Numbered from the stretch's first letter, positions 35,992-45,624 are shown. The stretch: 64,000 nt of DNA from Flammeovirgaceae bacterium UBA2366 (GCA_002344065.1 DDTK01000003.1:186001-250000), one strand, 5' to 3'. The notes: generated by a model not told the origin, from the letters alone. Translations and numbers: made by a program.

Positions 35992-36436
35992 TTTTGGTCT
36001 GGTTGATACAAACCACGAAATAATCAAAAAATGGCATCCCAATGGGGCTCAGCCAGAATTAAAAATTTAAAACTATTGAGATAATGTTCCTGCGGAACTC
36101 TCTATTCCATTGTGTTCAAGGCTTCGAATAATCAACTGAAAGTATCATTTAAACTTTAACACTAAAGCCCCCTCGGGGCGATATATCAATAACAAAATAA
36201 ACATGATCTTTTCGAGCCCCGGAGGGGCGAAATCTTGTTTTCAGCATTATTACCAAACACGCCTACACCATTTGAATTGATGTCGTCCCTCCATGACCCG
36301 ATTAGGATTATTTAACCTACCAACAAGATGGCGCTCCTGCAGAGCTTCAATTCAAGTGAAGAGGGCATACGATGGATAAGGCGTCCAATGGCCAGTCCTA
36401 CATCGGAACTGACTAAGACCACTAAGACTCATGGCA
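35992..36436. repeat. Gene-free stretch with four short GC-rich palindromes
   Basis: The stretch between two genes carries GTTCC-TGC-GGAAC at 36086-36098, GCCCC-CTC-GGGGC at 36167-36179, GCCCC-GGA-GGGGC at 36216-36228 and GCTC-CTGCA-GAGC at 36333-36345. The second and third are followed by GATATAT and GAAATCTT. They look like members of one REP-like dispersed family. No reading frame is convincing here. GACTAAGACCACTAAGACTC at 36410-36429 adds a 9-base direct repeat. Confidence 0.6.
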
Positions 36437-36463
36437 TTGTAACTAAATAAATTCCTATCTTTG
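36437..36463 (+). promoter_or_regulatory. Bacteroidota-type promoter of the 36480 gene
   Basis: TTG at 36437-36439 and TATCTTTG at 36456-36463 (TAnnTTTG) are 16 nt apart, slightly short. The start codon lies 16 nt after the box, so the leader is only about ten bases. Confidence 0.55.
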
Positions 36464-36479
36464 TGAAACCTTTACGCCC

Positions 36480-36980
36480 GTGGTGCGCAAATTCTTTCCG
36501 CTTGATAAGAATTATGTTTTAGAACAGGCTCAGCTGTCTCTGGAAAATTCCCTCCTCGAATACATGGTAGATTACGTTAAGGTGCAGTACATGCTGCAGC
36601 ATAACCCCTTAGGCCTGGTGGACGAAACCATTCAACGCATCCAACAACATCAGTCAAACGATTTCACCAAACTCCATGATTTTTACATTGCCCTGTCAGG
36701 CATATTCCGGTTCAGGTATTACCACCACAACCAGCTTGAATTCATTTTTTCAGGTGAAGAACCTTTTGATCGTTATTATCGGGAATGGTCTGAGGAGTTT
36801 AAGAAATGGGTAAGAACCTTTTCGCAGCACAACAACTTTATCATGGGTGTACTTGAACTTACCGTGTTTTACCCACATGAAGCCGAAGCGCAGTTCATCG
36901 GTAACCGGCTTACTACATTTGCTACACAATTCTTCGAAGTGAAGATTCATCCGCAAAAGGGAATTATTAAGAGTGCTTAA
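36480..36980 (+). CDS. Uncharacterised soluble protein, GTG start
   Basis: A 166-residue protein with no signal peptide or membrane helix, rich in aromatic residues and His (FRFRYYHHNQLEFIF, FDRYYREWSEEFKKWV). I recognise no family. Tandem GTG codons at 36480 and 36483 are the only starts near the promoter box; no in-frame ATG occurs before residue 29. The transcript leader would be about ten bases, so translation is nearly leaderless. It converges on the beta-CASP gene with a 2-bp gap. Real-gene status is supported by length, promoter and codon pattern. Confidence 0.65.
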   Translation: MVRKFFPLDKNYVLEQAQLSLENSLLEYMVDYVKVQYMLQHNPLGLVDETIQRIQQHQSNDFTKLHDFYIALSGIFRFRYYHHNQLEFIFSGEEPFDRYYREWSEEFKKWVRTFSQHNNFIMGVLELTVFYPHEAEAQFIGNRLTTFATQFFEVKIHPQKGIIKSA

Positions 36981-36982
36981 CT

Positions 36983-38380
36983 CTAAATTCCCTGAAAAAC
37001 CTCAAAGCTTTCCAGGTATTTGGGCACAGTCACATTCCAACCAAAAGTTTCCCGGATGTTTTTTGCATATGCATGAAGATCGGCACCTTCACCGTGGGTA
37101 GTAAACGTAATTTTCGGACTATCCTTAAAATGCTTTAACCACCGGAACAACTCACCCTTATCGGCATGGCCACTCATGGAGCTGATATACTCCAGCTTGC
37201 ACTTTACCGGAACCTCTTCACCAAAAATTTTAATGGTCTTTTCACCATCCAGTAAACGTCTTCCGCGTGTGCCCTCGGCCTGAAAGCCGGCCAATAACAC
37301 CGTGTCCTGCTCACGTTTTAACCGGTGGTACAGGTGATGTAAAATGCGCCCACCCGTAAGCATACCACTGGACGAAATGATGATGGCGTTTTTCTTGATC
37401 TCGTTCAATGTTTTGGAATGTTCATTGGAACGAACAAATACCAACATGTTGGTTTCGGCCTCCTTCACAAATTCATGAAGGTTAAATTCCTTTTTCAGAA
37501 ACTTCGGATGCTTGAAAAATAAATACGTGGCAGAAATCGCCATCGGGCTATCCACATAAACCGGCACATCCGGAATTTTATCTTCCTTCATCAACTGCCG
37601 CAGGTAGTACAAAATACCTTGCGTACGACCTACCGCAAAAGCCGGAATAAGCAGCACCCCTCCCCGATCAAACGTTTCATTGGCTATGCGTGTGAAATCA
37701 TCGGTTGGGTCATCGTACGGGTTATCTTTGTTGCCATACGTTGATTCCACAAACAAAACATCGGCTTCCGTAATACTAGTTGGTGGGTGCAACATGGCAC
37801 TGGTCTCGCGGCCGATGTCACCGGAAAAAACAAATTTCTTGGTTTGCGAATCTCCGGTAATGAATACTTCCGTTATGGCTGAGCCAAGCAAATGCCCTGC
37901 ATCATGATAAATAATTTCAACTTTATCGTGAATACGGATACGCTCACCATAACCATATGATTTCAGCAAAGGAAAAACAGCGTTTGCATCCTCCACCGTA
38001 TACAAAGGCTTTGGATGTTCATGTTTTGAATATCCCTTCTTCTCTGCAAACTCGGCTTCTTCTTCCTGCAATTTGGCTGAGTCGAGTAGCATGAGTTCGG
38101 CTAAATCGGCTGTAGGATGTGTGCAGTAAATGGGCCCACTGAATCCTTCTTTTACAAGCTTGGGCAAATAGCCGATATGATCAATGTGCGCATGACTGAG
38201 CACTACACATTGAATGGTGGCCGGATCAACCGGAAACTCTTCCCAGTTGCGCAGTCGCAAATCCTTCAATCCCTGAAACAATCCGCAATCAAACAAAAAC
38301 CGAAAATCACCGGCATCTACCAGGTAACGCGAACCCGTTACACTTTCGGCTGCCCCGAGAAATTTTACACGAACATCCAT
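36983..38380 (-). CDS. Metallo-beta-lactamase/beta-CASP hydrolase (RNA-processing type)
   Basis: A 465-residue protein with the MBL zinc motif LSHAHIDHIGYLP, further ligands in YHDAGHLLGSA and FSGDIGR, and the beta-CASP motifs: VESTYGNKD, LIPAFAVGRTQGILYYL, IISSSGMLTGGRILHHL, and MSGHADKGELF. This is the CPSF-73/YsH1 type of RNA endonuclease, common in bacteria. It follows acylphosphatase with an 88-bp gap. The substrate RNA is unknown. Confidence 0.9.
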   Translation of the reverse strand: MDVRVKFLGAAESVTGSRYLVDAGDFRFLFDCGLFQGLKDLRLRNWEEFPVDPATIQCVVLSHAHIDHIGYLPKLVKEGFSGPIYCTHPTADLAELMLLDSAKLQEEEAEFAEKKGYSKHEHPKPLYTVEDANAVFPLLKSYGYGERIRIHDKVEIIYHDAGHLLGSAITEVFITGDSQTKKFVFSGDIGRETSAMLHPPTSITEADVLFVESTYGNKDNPYDDPTDDFTRIANETFDRGGVLLIPAFAVGRTQGILYYLRQLMKEDKIPDVPVYVDSPMAISATYLFFKHPKFLKKEFNLHEFVKEAETNMLVFVRSNEHSKTLNEIKKNAIIISSSGMLTGGRILHHLYHRLKREQDTVLLAGFQAEGTRGRRLLDGEKTIKIFGEEVPVKCKLEYISSMSGHADKGELFRWLKHFKDSPKITFTTHGEGADLHAYAKNIRETFGWNVTVPKYLESFEVFQGI

Positions 38381-38468
38381 GATTTATTAACAGGTTTTCA
38401 ATATGATACGATAACCACGAACATAGAATACATTGTTAAGAAATAATTCTACGTAATTACCAACGAAG

Positions 38469-38744
38469 TTATCGCGAAACGCGGAAATCTGTAAAGCCTC
38501 TAAATGTTGTATGTGTCTCAACCGCAACCTCGTCCACACGGGCCCGAGGCGGACCAACCCTGCACCAGGCAATCAATTCATTTAATTTGTCCTCATTACC
38601 CTCGGCCTCCATGTACACGCTCCCATCCGGTTCATTGCGAACAAAACCGTTCACACCCAACTGCTGCGCTTTTGTAACTGTTGAAGCGCGATAAAAAACG
38701 CCCTGTACCTTTCCTCTTACGTGAATGGAAATTCGCTTCATCAC
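38469..38744 (-). CDS. acyP: Acylphosphatase
   Basis: A 91-residue enzyme that hydrolyses acyl phosphates. The phosphate cradle is VRGKVQGVFYRAST, with the catalytic Arg and Asn (GFVRNEPDGSVYMEAEG). Length is standard. It overlaps the gapN stop by four bases and is thus translated with it. 1,3-bisphosphoglycerate, a substrate of acylphosphatases, is the compound that GapN bypasses, which gives the pairing meaning. Confidence 0.95.
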   Translation of the reverse strand: MMKRISIHVRGKVQGVFYRASTVTKAQQLGVNGFVRNEPDGSVYMEAEGNEDKLNELIAWCRVGPPRARVDEVAVETHTTFRGFTDFRVSR

Positions 38745-40357
38745 ATAATGTAATCCGTACTCAAAAATACCGATTCGCGGTTACGGATAATGGTGCTGAT
38801 GATCTGCTTGTTCGCTTCTGTTGATTTCGTAGCCACCAACGTGCGTATCGAAAACACACGAAGCGCATCCGCTACCGACAACGTTCCTTCAGCCGAATCC
38901 TTGCGACCATTGAACGGAAAGGTATCCGGTCCGCGCTGGCATTGGGTGTTCACATTAATACGGCCAACCTGGTTGGTGAACATATCTATATACGAAGCAA
39001 TCTTCTTGCTGTCGCTGCCAAAAATGCTTACCTGCTGACCAAAGTTTGAATTGACGACATACCGAATGGCTTCTTCATCCTTTTCAAAAGGAACAATAGG
39101 AACGATGGGACCAAATTGCTCTTCATGGTAGATTTTCATCTTTTCGTTCACCGGACAGATTACAGCAGGGTAAAAAAATGAGTTTAAAATTTCACCGCCC
39201 TGCTCGTTCATAACTTTGGCTCCGTACTTTTTAGCATCCTCCATCAAGCCACGCAAGTAATCGGTTTTGCCGGGTTCAGGTAAGGGCGTGAGTTGAACAC
39301 CATTTTCCCAAGGCATGCCCGGCTTAAGTTTGGCCACTTCGGCAGTAAACCGCTTTATAAAATCATCTACAATACTTTTATGAACGAATAAAATCTTCAA
39401 GGCTGTACACCGCTGCCCATTAAACGAAAGCGATCCTGCTACACACTCCGCTATGGTGTTATCTAAATTAGCATCAGGCAAAACAATGGCCGGGTTTTTT
39501 GCATCTAATCCTAAAATTGATTTTAACCGGTGAGGCTTGGGATGAAGTCTCTTTAAATCATTTGCACCTTTATTGGTTCCGATAAAAGCAAACACATCAA
39601 CTTTTCCTGTTTCCATTAAAGCCCCAACAGTATCGCGGCCCTTCCCGTAAATAATATTAACAACGCCTGGAGGAAAACTTTCCTGAAACGCTTTTAACAA
39701 AGGACGGATCAGCAACACACCATACTTGGCCGGTTTAAACACTACCGTGTTACCCATGATCAATGCCGGTATTAAGGTACTGAAGGTTTCATTCAAAGGA
39801 TAATTAAATGGGCCCATGCATAACGCTACACCCAATGGCACGCGTCTGATCTGCGCCATAAAGCCCTGCTCTTCTACCAACTTGGCCGAGTTACGGTCGA
39901 GCTCTTTCAACGACTTAACTGTATCAACAATGTAATCACAGGTCCGATCGAATTCTTTTTCTGAATCTTTAAGTGTTTTACCAATCTCCCACATAAGCAA
40001 CTTCACCACCTCATCACGTTGCTCACGCATAAGGGAAAGAAACTTTTCAATGTGGGCAATGCGGTCGGCCACTGATAATGTGGGCCAAAGACCATGACCC
40101 AAATTATAGGCTTCCACAGCAGCATCCAGTGCTTGTAAGGCTTCAATGGAAGTAAGCAATGGCGTAGCACCTATTATCTTTTGTTTGTAGCTATCGTTAT
40201 CATTTAGGTATACGGGGCTCTGAACCTTATTTAGCGCACCAGGCCAGTACCTGAGTTCTCCATTAATCAGGTATTCGCGCTGTTCAACATAAGAAACATC
40301 AAATTTTTCCGGAATGGATGAAGCTTCCGGAAAAACATTGGCAAGCAAATTATTCAT
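38741..40357 (-). CDS. gapN: NADP-dependent non-phosphorylating glyceraldehyde-3-phosphate dehydrogenase
   Basis: A 538-residue aldehyde dehydrogenase of the GapN group: MGPFNYPLNETFSTLIPALI, LGLDAKNPAIVLPDANLD and SLSFNGQRCTALKILF (catalytic Cys), with the EEQFGPIVPIVPF block. GapN oxidises glyceraldehyde 3-phosphate directly to 3-phosphoglycerate, making NADPH but no ATP. Motif match to GapN is good though related semialdehyde dehydrogenases cannot be excluded. It follows deoC by 9 bp and overlaps acyP. Confidence 0.83.
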   Translation of the reverse strand: MNNLLANVFPEASSIPEKFDVSYVEQREYLINGELRYWPGALNKVQSPVYLNDNDSYKQKIIGATPLLTSIEALQALDAAVEAYNLGHGLWPTLSVADRIAHIEKFLSLMREQRDEVVKLLMWEIGKTLKDSEKEFDRTCDYIVDTVKSLKELDRNSAKLVEEQGFMAQIRRVPLGVALCMGPFNYPLNETFSTLIPALIMGNTVVFKPAKYGVLLIRPLLKAFQESFPPGVVNIIYGKGRDTVGALMETGKVDVFAFIGTNKGANDLKRLHPKPHRLKSILGLDAKNPAIVLPDANLDNTIAECVAGSLSFNGQRCTALKILFVHKSIVDDFIKRFTAEVAKLKPGMPWENGVQLTPLPEPGKTDYLRGLMEDAKKYGAKVMNEQGGEILNSFFYPAVICPVNEKMKIYHEEQFGPIVPIVPFEKDEEAIRYVVNSNFGQQVSIFGSDSKKIASYIDMFTNQVGRINVNTQCQRGPDTFPFNGRKDSAEGTLSVADALRVFSIRTLVATKSTEANKQIISTIIRNRESVFLSTDYIM

Positions 40358-40366
40358 ATTTAATTC

Positions 40367-41014
40367 TTAAGGGGTATTTACAATTGTAACTCCTGATGAA
40401 GTCCCCAGCCTATCGGCCCCTGCATTAACCATTTCAATTGCCTGTTCCTTTGTCTTGATTCCACCTGAGGCTTTAATGCCAACTTCCGGAGGAAGAACAC
40501 TTCGCATCAACCGAACATGTTCAACCTTAGCGCCAGCGGGCGCAAAGCCTGTTGAGGTTTTCACAATGTCTACACCCGAGTCAGCACAAAGCTTGCACGC
40601 CTGGATAATTTCATCCTCAGAAAGATACGCGGTTTCAATGATAATCTTAACAAGCTTCTGATGATCATGGCACAACTTACTACACTTGGCCAGTTCTATT
40701 TTTGTCCAGGGAATTCCGGTCTTGAATGATGTTACATTCCACACCACATCTACTTCATCTGCACCGTTATCGATTGCACGCTTTATTTCATCAAGTTTTG
40801 TTTCCGTCATGTTGTAGCCAAGCGGAAATCCGGCCACTGTAACAAGCGTAATTTTATTTTTTCCAATTTCACGTTGGGCGCGTTTTACCCAAAAGGGTGG
40901 AACACAAACACCAAAAAATTTATACTGAACGGCCTCCTCCACCAGCTTATCAATATCCCTTATGGTAAGCGTTGGCGACAGGTTGGTGTGTTCGATGTAA
41001 TCAGCAAGGTTCAT
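40367..41014 (-). CDS. deoC: Deoxyribose-phosphate aldolase
   Basis: A 215-residue class-I aldolase splitting deoxyribose 5-phosphate to glyceraldehyde 3-phosphate and acetaldehyde. The Schiff-base Lys is in DIVKTSTGFAPAGA, the second Lys in GIKASGGIKTKEQA, and DEVDVVWNVTSFKTG marks the family. It heads the deoC-gapN-acyP unit, so its triose product can go straight to 3-phosphoglycerate. Confidence 0.95.
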   Translation of the reverse strand: MNLADYIEHTNLSPTLTIRDIDKLVEEAVQYKFFGVCVPPFWVKRAQREIGKNKITLVTVAGFPLGYNMTETKLDEIKRAIDNGADEVDVVWNVTSFKTGIPWTKIELAKCSKLCHDHQKLVKIIIETAYLSEDEIIQACKLCADSGVDIVKTSTGFAPAGAKVEHVRLMRSVLPPEVGIKASGGIKTKEQAIEMVNAGADRLGTSSGVTIVNTP

Positions 41015-41046
41015 TGCTGAAATTTACGATACGAAATTGATATTAT

Positions 41047-41183
41047 TCAGTGTTTCACTGAGGTCAGATTTGCCTGGTCTGTCAGGACACAGATCTGGAA
41101 GTAGATATACATTGTCTGTGAAGACACAGACCAAGAGGTTAAGAACAAAAATGGTTTCGACAGGCTCAACCTGACAAAGATTT
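41047..41183. repeat. Cluster of small hairpins between deoC and the next gene
   Basis: TCAGTG-TTT-CACTGA, TCTGT-CAGGAC-ACAGA and GTCTGTG-AAGA-CACAGAC lie at about 41047-41061, 41079-41094 and 41113-41130. The last two are near copies of one motif (GGTCTGTN..GACACAGAYC). The following TTTCGACAGGCTCAACCTGA looks like another dispersed element. Confidence 0.5.
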
Positions 41184-41543
41184 CTAGTGGCGAATGCCAC
41201 ACTCTTTGCAGTATTTCATTTTATCCACCGGGCGTCTCTTAGGTGGGCGCTTATGACCAAAATAGGTAGGATCGGAATATTGAGGTTTCGATAATTCCTT
41301 TTCTGATTTGCGGTGAGCTTTCGCTACCTGATCCATGCGATCATAGAAGCGGTCGCGTGCATCGTAAGTGACTTTGTCGGAAGATTTTTTCTTTTGAGGT
41401 TCGTAGGTACGTTTCGGGTAATAAGGCTCAACAGAACTTGGTTGGGTAGATGGCGCTGCAGCATTCTTCTTCTTTTTAGAAGACTGGGCAAGGCCAGGCA
41501 AAAAGCCTGCAACAATGAAGACTAAAATCAGCAACCTGCTCAT
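41184..41543 (-). CDS. Small secreted basic protein with cysteine-pair tail
   Basis: A 119-residue exported protein with a signal peptide (MSRLLILVFIVAGFLPGLAQ). The mature part is rich in Lys, Arg, Pro and Tyr without clear fold, and ends in YFGHKRPPKRRP then KYCKECGIRH. The terminal CxxC followed by His looks like a metal or nucleic-acid-binding tail; the same kind of ending occurs in other small Bacteroidota proteins as I recall, but no function is known. It stands alone on the minus strand. Confidence 0.7.
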   Translation of the reverse strand: MSRLLILVFIVAGFLPGLAQSSKKKKNAAAPSTQPSSVEPYYPKRTYEPQKKKSSDKVTYDARDRFYDRMDQVAKAHRKSEKELSKPQYSDPTYFGHKRPPKRRPVDKMKYCKECGIRH

Positions 41544-41635
41544 AACACAAAGATATTAACTGAAAGAACGTGTGAAAATTGTTCTACACGCCAGACTTCC
41601 GCTTAACGGTCAGGTTTACCCGTTGAATGGCAGGT

Positions 41636-42124
41636 TTAGCCCGCTTTGGGTTGCATCATGGTCTGCTGTCTGCGGTATACCCATGGAGGCGTTGGTGATT
41701 CGTCTTTCCATAAGCCTGTACCTTGCTCGCGGGCCTTTTGTTCGAGTTTTATAAATTCTTCAGAAGCCTCCTTTTCCGCTACCCATGCTAAACCGTTAGA
41801 AAGCAGTGCTTTACGAAGGTCGGTTCCTTTATTGATGTAAACCACACCAACATAATTTCCCCTACGATCTTTACCCTGTAAATGAACTTGTATGGCCTTA
41901 TCGTTAATAAACTTTACTAAAAATTCCTTTGCGGCTTCACCAAATTCCTGCTCTAACTCAGGACTATCAATACCGGCCAAAACAACTTTGTACGTTTCGT
42001 TATCTTCTGAAACAATTTCAAGGGTGTTACCATCCACAACCGAAACAACCTTGCCCTTAACAGTATTGGCTAATACGCCCCAACCCATAAGAACCATCAT
42101 CAAAATTGCGCCAAACGTTTTCAT
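41636..42124 (-). CDS. Exported thermonuclease-like (SNase) protein
   Basis: A 162-residue staphylococcal-nuclease-fold protein with a signal peptide (ATG at 42124, MKTFGAILMMVLMGWGVLA). Active-site residues are in VVDGNTLEI, VVLAGIDSPELEQEFGEAAKEF and KDRRGNYVGVVYI, close to the Arg-Asp-Glu set of SNase. The C-terminal LEQKAREQGTGLWKD is usual. It probably degrades extracellular or periplasmic nucleic acid. An upstream in-frame start at 42160 would put 12 residues before the signal and is unlikely. Confidence 0.85.
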   Translation of the reverse strand: MKTFGAILMMVLMGWGVLANTVKGKVVSVVDGNTLEIVSEDNETYKVVLAGIDSPELEQEFGEAAKEFLVKFINDKAIQVHLQGKDRRGNYVGVVYINKGTDLRKALLSNGLAWVAEKEASEEFIKLEQKAREQGTGLWKDESPTPPWVYRRQQTMMQPKAG

Positions 42125-42357
42125 ATTCCCTCCTCTTTTAAAATCACTTGCAAAGTACACGTGGGGAATTCACGCCAGGATGAAGTATTGTTCATCAACA
42201 AGCGTGTGTAAGATTTTCATCAAAAAGGATATATGCAAAAATGATTCCTAAACTGGAAAAAAGTCAACACGATGAAGTATCAGTATCTTAAAGGATGTTC
42301 CATTCCAAAAAAGAGAATACAATTCCTGTTTAGGTAACGTATTAAAGAAAAGGGATG

Positions 42358-45300
42358 CTATTTTTTTCTGCAATATTGATCAACCTGAAAACGCGCTTTT
42401 GCATCACCAAACTCAACAGCTTTACGCCAATCGAAGCAGGCTTTGTCGGTTTCCTTTAACTGATAGTAAAAATTACCGCGTAACTTATAGTAAGAAGCAT
42501 TTTTCGGCTCAACCCGAATAGCGTCATCCAGGTCGGAAATGCCGGCACCAATATCATCCATTTCAGCTTTGCAATTGGCGCGGTTGTAATAGGCCAGGCC
42601 ATCCTCGGGGTTAATGGAGAGCAAACGGTTATAGTCAAGTACGGCACCCTCAAAGTCTTTCAGGTCCTCTTTAATCATGGCGCGATTGAAATATGCATTG
42701 GTATTGTTTTTGTCCAAAGCAATTACGTTACTCAGTTCGGCAATAGCTGACTTTCCATCGCCCATACCGAGATAAGCCTTTGCTTTATCCAACAATAATT
42801 GAACAGAATTATCCCCGGCTTTTTGAGCAGCGTCAAAATCTTTAATGGCTGCTGCATAGTCTTCTTTTTCTAACAAAACGCGGCCCCTCTTGTAGTAAAC
42901 TTCTTTATCGTTGTACCCGGCTGCAATGAGTTTATCAAAATACTCTAACGCCACTACATAGTTCTTGGCATTAAAGTAAGATTCGGCCAGTAGTTTGTAT
43001 AAATCTGGTTCAGGTTTCTCCATAAGTTTTTCAGCCGCCCGTAAATCTTTCGATGCTTCTGCAAACTTGTTCATTTTAAAATAAGCCAGTCCCCGGTTTT
43101 GATAAGCTTTTGTAAACTCTTTATTGATAACAAGAGCAGCCGAAAAATCGCTAATGGCTTCTGTGTAACTTTCTTGCTCAAGAAAAGCTTTGCCTCTGTT
43201 ATTAAATAATATCGGATCCTTCATACCCAGACCAATGGCTTGCGTGTAATCCTGTATAGCTCCGCTCCAGTTAGCTGAACGGAAGTGTGCATCACCGCGG
43301 TGAAAGTAAGCAACGGCTAGCTTCGGATCTTTTGTAATAGCTGCTGAAAAATCTTCAATGGCTCCATTAAAATTTTTCGATTCGTATTTGCAATACCCGC
43401 GCATATCAAAAAGTACAGCATCGGATTCGCCCTGCTGAATAGCTTTTTCCAGATCGGGTAAGGCCCCGGTAAAATCATTAGACAAAAATTTTGCTTTGCC
43501 TCGTTTGGCGTAAACATCTGCGGTTTTTTCTCCGCCATCAATTGCTCTGGTAAGATCGGTTACTGCCTTTTCATATTCTTTCATTTCCAAAAAGGAACTG
43601 CCCCGCGCACTTAAAACTTTTCTATCCTTATTTCCACCTTCAATGGCTTTGGTTAAATCATTAACCGAGCCCGTATAATCTTTCATATTAAATCGGGATA
43701 ACCCCAGCAATGCATAATCATCAGCATCCGCCTGGTTACGAGCAACCAGCACGGCAATGTCTGTTATAACACCGGTATACTCACTTAACTGATACCTGGC
43801 CTTTGCCCTGTTTTTGTAAGCCAGCACATAATCTTGCTTAATACTGAGTGCGCGCGTAAAATCTTCAATGGCTTCCTTTGCCTCTCCTTTATTCAGTTTT
43901 GCTTTACCGCGATTATTAAAAATTACTTCATCGCCAGCGCCAAGCGTCACAGCCTTATCATATGATTCAATGGCTCCGTTAAAATTATTTTGTTTGAACC
44001 GGGCATTGCCCAGTTGATAGTAAACGTCTTTGTTTTTGCTTCCCATAGCAGCGGCCTTATCCAATGCCGGAACAGCTTCTGTATCTTTTTGAAGATTCAA
44101 ATAAGAGATACCCAGTGCTTCGTAGGTAACTAAGTCAGCATTACCCTTCTTAACTACATTTTCAAGATCAACCACGGCTGCCGCATAATCCTTTTGCTGA
44201 AACGAAGCCTTTCCACGTTTTTCATAAATTCCTGTTTCTTTCTCACCGCCAATTTCAGCTGCAGTAAGTGCCTCAACAGCACCCTTGAAATCATTATTAT
44301 CAAAGCGTAAGTAGCCGGCATACAACAAAACCTTTGAATCCTTTATACCGCCTTTAATAGCAGCCTCCAGGTTAACCTTGGCCGCATCTTTTAATCCCAG
44401 GTTATATTTGGCAATGCCCAGTCTTCGCTGCAACTCAGGTGAATCGCCCTCAGTTGTTTTTGTTTTCTCCAAATCCTCCACGGCACCGGTATAATCCTGT
44501 ACGTCAAAACGGGACATGCCTCGGTTAAACATGGACTTGGTATAGGTTGGGTTCAATTGCAAGGCCCTATCAAAATCAGGTAGTGCACCTTTATTATCGC
44601 CTGTGCTGCTTTTTGCCTTGCCCCTATTATTAAAAACCACTGCATCTTTATCAGAAATTTTTATTGCCTGATCATATTGTTTAATAGCTCCGGCAAAGTC
44701 ATTCTTCATAAACCGAATGTCACCGAGATTTTTAAATACTTCGAACTCGTTAGCTCCCAATGAAACCGCTTTCTCATAATCTTTCGCAGCATTGTCATAA
44801 TCGTTTTGAACATACAGGCTGTGTCCTCGTGCTATGAATATCTCTTTCGAATTTTCACCAAGTCCAATCGCGCGACTTAATGACTCTGTAGCTCCTGCGT
44901 AATCCTTTGCCGCGAACTGACAATTACCCAACTGTGTAAATATTTCCTTGCTGCTGGCGCCCATAGAAGTAGCCGCTGACAATGCTTGCGTTGCACCTTT
45001 ACAATCATCCAGTCTGCCAAGGCTTAGGCCGAGCATGCTGAATACATCTTTATCTTTTACACCACGCTGAACTACTTTGCCCAGCGCATCGGCTGCACCT
45101 TTATAATCCAGCAATGTATATTTTGCTGTTCCTATTTTTTGAAAAATTTCAACATCAGTCCGCCCAGTAGTGGTAAGCTTTTCCAAATCTTCAACAGCTC
45201 CTTTCCAGTCTTTTAGTGCACACCTGGTATTTCCTCTAAATTCAAAAAACTCTGCGGTAGTGATTCCCGCTTTTTCTGCCTGACTAAAATCTGTTTTTGC

Positions 45301-45546
45301 TTTCTCATACTCTTTAAGATAAACGTACGCTACTCCACGTTTGAGATATGCCTCCGGATTAGTATAACCCGCTCCAATCACTTGTGAAAGTTGCGATGAG
45401 GCCTCGCGGTAAGCGCCTTCATTTAATTTTTTTAATGCAGCTGCATACTGAACCTGAAAAAGTGAATCCGACTTTTGGGCATAACCCTGACCGATAAAAG
45501 AAAAGCAGATGGCTACAACGAGTATCCTCATAATACGAATGTTCAT
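42358..45546 (-). CDS. Long exported TPR-repeat protein
   Basis: A 1062-residue protein with a signal peptide ending about GYAQ (residue 23) followed by some thirty tetratricopeptide units of 33-34 residues almost to the end; a repeated phrase is YxxAxxDxxKAxxLGxKD. Such proteins are scaffolds in the periplasm or at the outer membrane. ATG at 45546 or 45531 both serve. The final 20 residues (WRKAVEFGDAKARFQVDQ) close the last unit. No enzyme domain is present. Confidence 0.88.
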   Translation of the reverse strand: MNIRIMRILVVAICFSFIGQGYAQKSDSLFQVQYAAALKKLNEGAYREASSQLSQVIGAGYTNPEAYLKRGVAYVYLKEYEKAKTDFSQAEKAGITTAEFFEFRGNTRCALKDWKGAVEDLEKLTTTGRTDVEIFQKIGTAKYTLLDYKGAADALGKVVQRGVKDKDVFSMLGLSLGRLDDCKGATQALSAATSMGASSKEIFTQLGNCQFAAKDYAGATESLSRAIGLGENSKEIFIARGHSLYVQNDYDNAAKDYEKAVSLGANEFEVFKNLGDIRFMKNDFAGAIKQYDQAIKISDKDAVVFNNRGKAKSSTGDNKGALPDFDRALQLNPTYTKSMFNRGMSRFDVQDYTGAVEDLEKTKTTEGDSPELQRRLGIAKYNLGLKDAAKVNLEAAIKGGIKDSKVLLYAGYLRFDNNDFKGAVEALTAAEIGGEKETGIYEKRGKASFQQKDYAAAVVDLENVVKKGNADLVTYEALGISYLNLQKDTEAVPALDKAAAMGSKNKDVYYQLGNARFKQNNFNGAIESYDKAVTLGAGDEVIFNNRGKAKLNKGEAKEAIEDFTRALSIKQDYVLAYKNRAKARYQLSEYTGVITDIAVLVARNQADADDYALLGLSRFNMKDYTGSVNDLTKAIEGGNKDRKVLSARGSSFLEMKEYEKAVTDLTRAIDGGEKTADVYAKRGKAKFLSNDFTGALPDLEKAIQQGESDAVLFDMRGYCKYESKNFNGAIEDFSAAITKDPKLAVAYFHRGDAHFRSANWSGAIQDYTQAIGLGMKDPILFNNRGKAFLEQESYTEAISDFSAALVINKEFTKAYQNRGLAYFKMNKFAEASKDLRAAEKLMEKPEPDLYKLLAESYFNAKNYVVALEYFDKLIAAGYNDKEVYYKRGRVLLEKEDYAAAIKDFDAAQKAGDNSVQLLLDKAKAYLGMGDGKSAIAELSNVIALDKNNTNAYFNRAMIKEDLKDFEGAVLDYNRLLSINPEDGLAYYNRANCKAEMDDIGAGISDLDDAIRVEPKNASYYKLRGNFYYQLKETDKACFDWRKAVEFGDAKARFQVDQYCRKK

Positions 45547-45624
45547 GAGAACAAAAGTATCAAATCAAAGAAGGGGAAATAGTTAAAAAAGGACAAAAAA
45601 CTAACCTGACGGGAAAGTGAAGGA

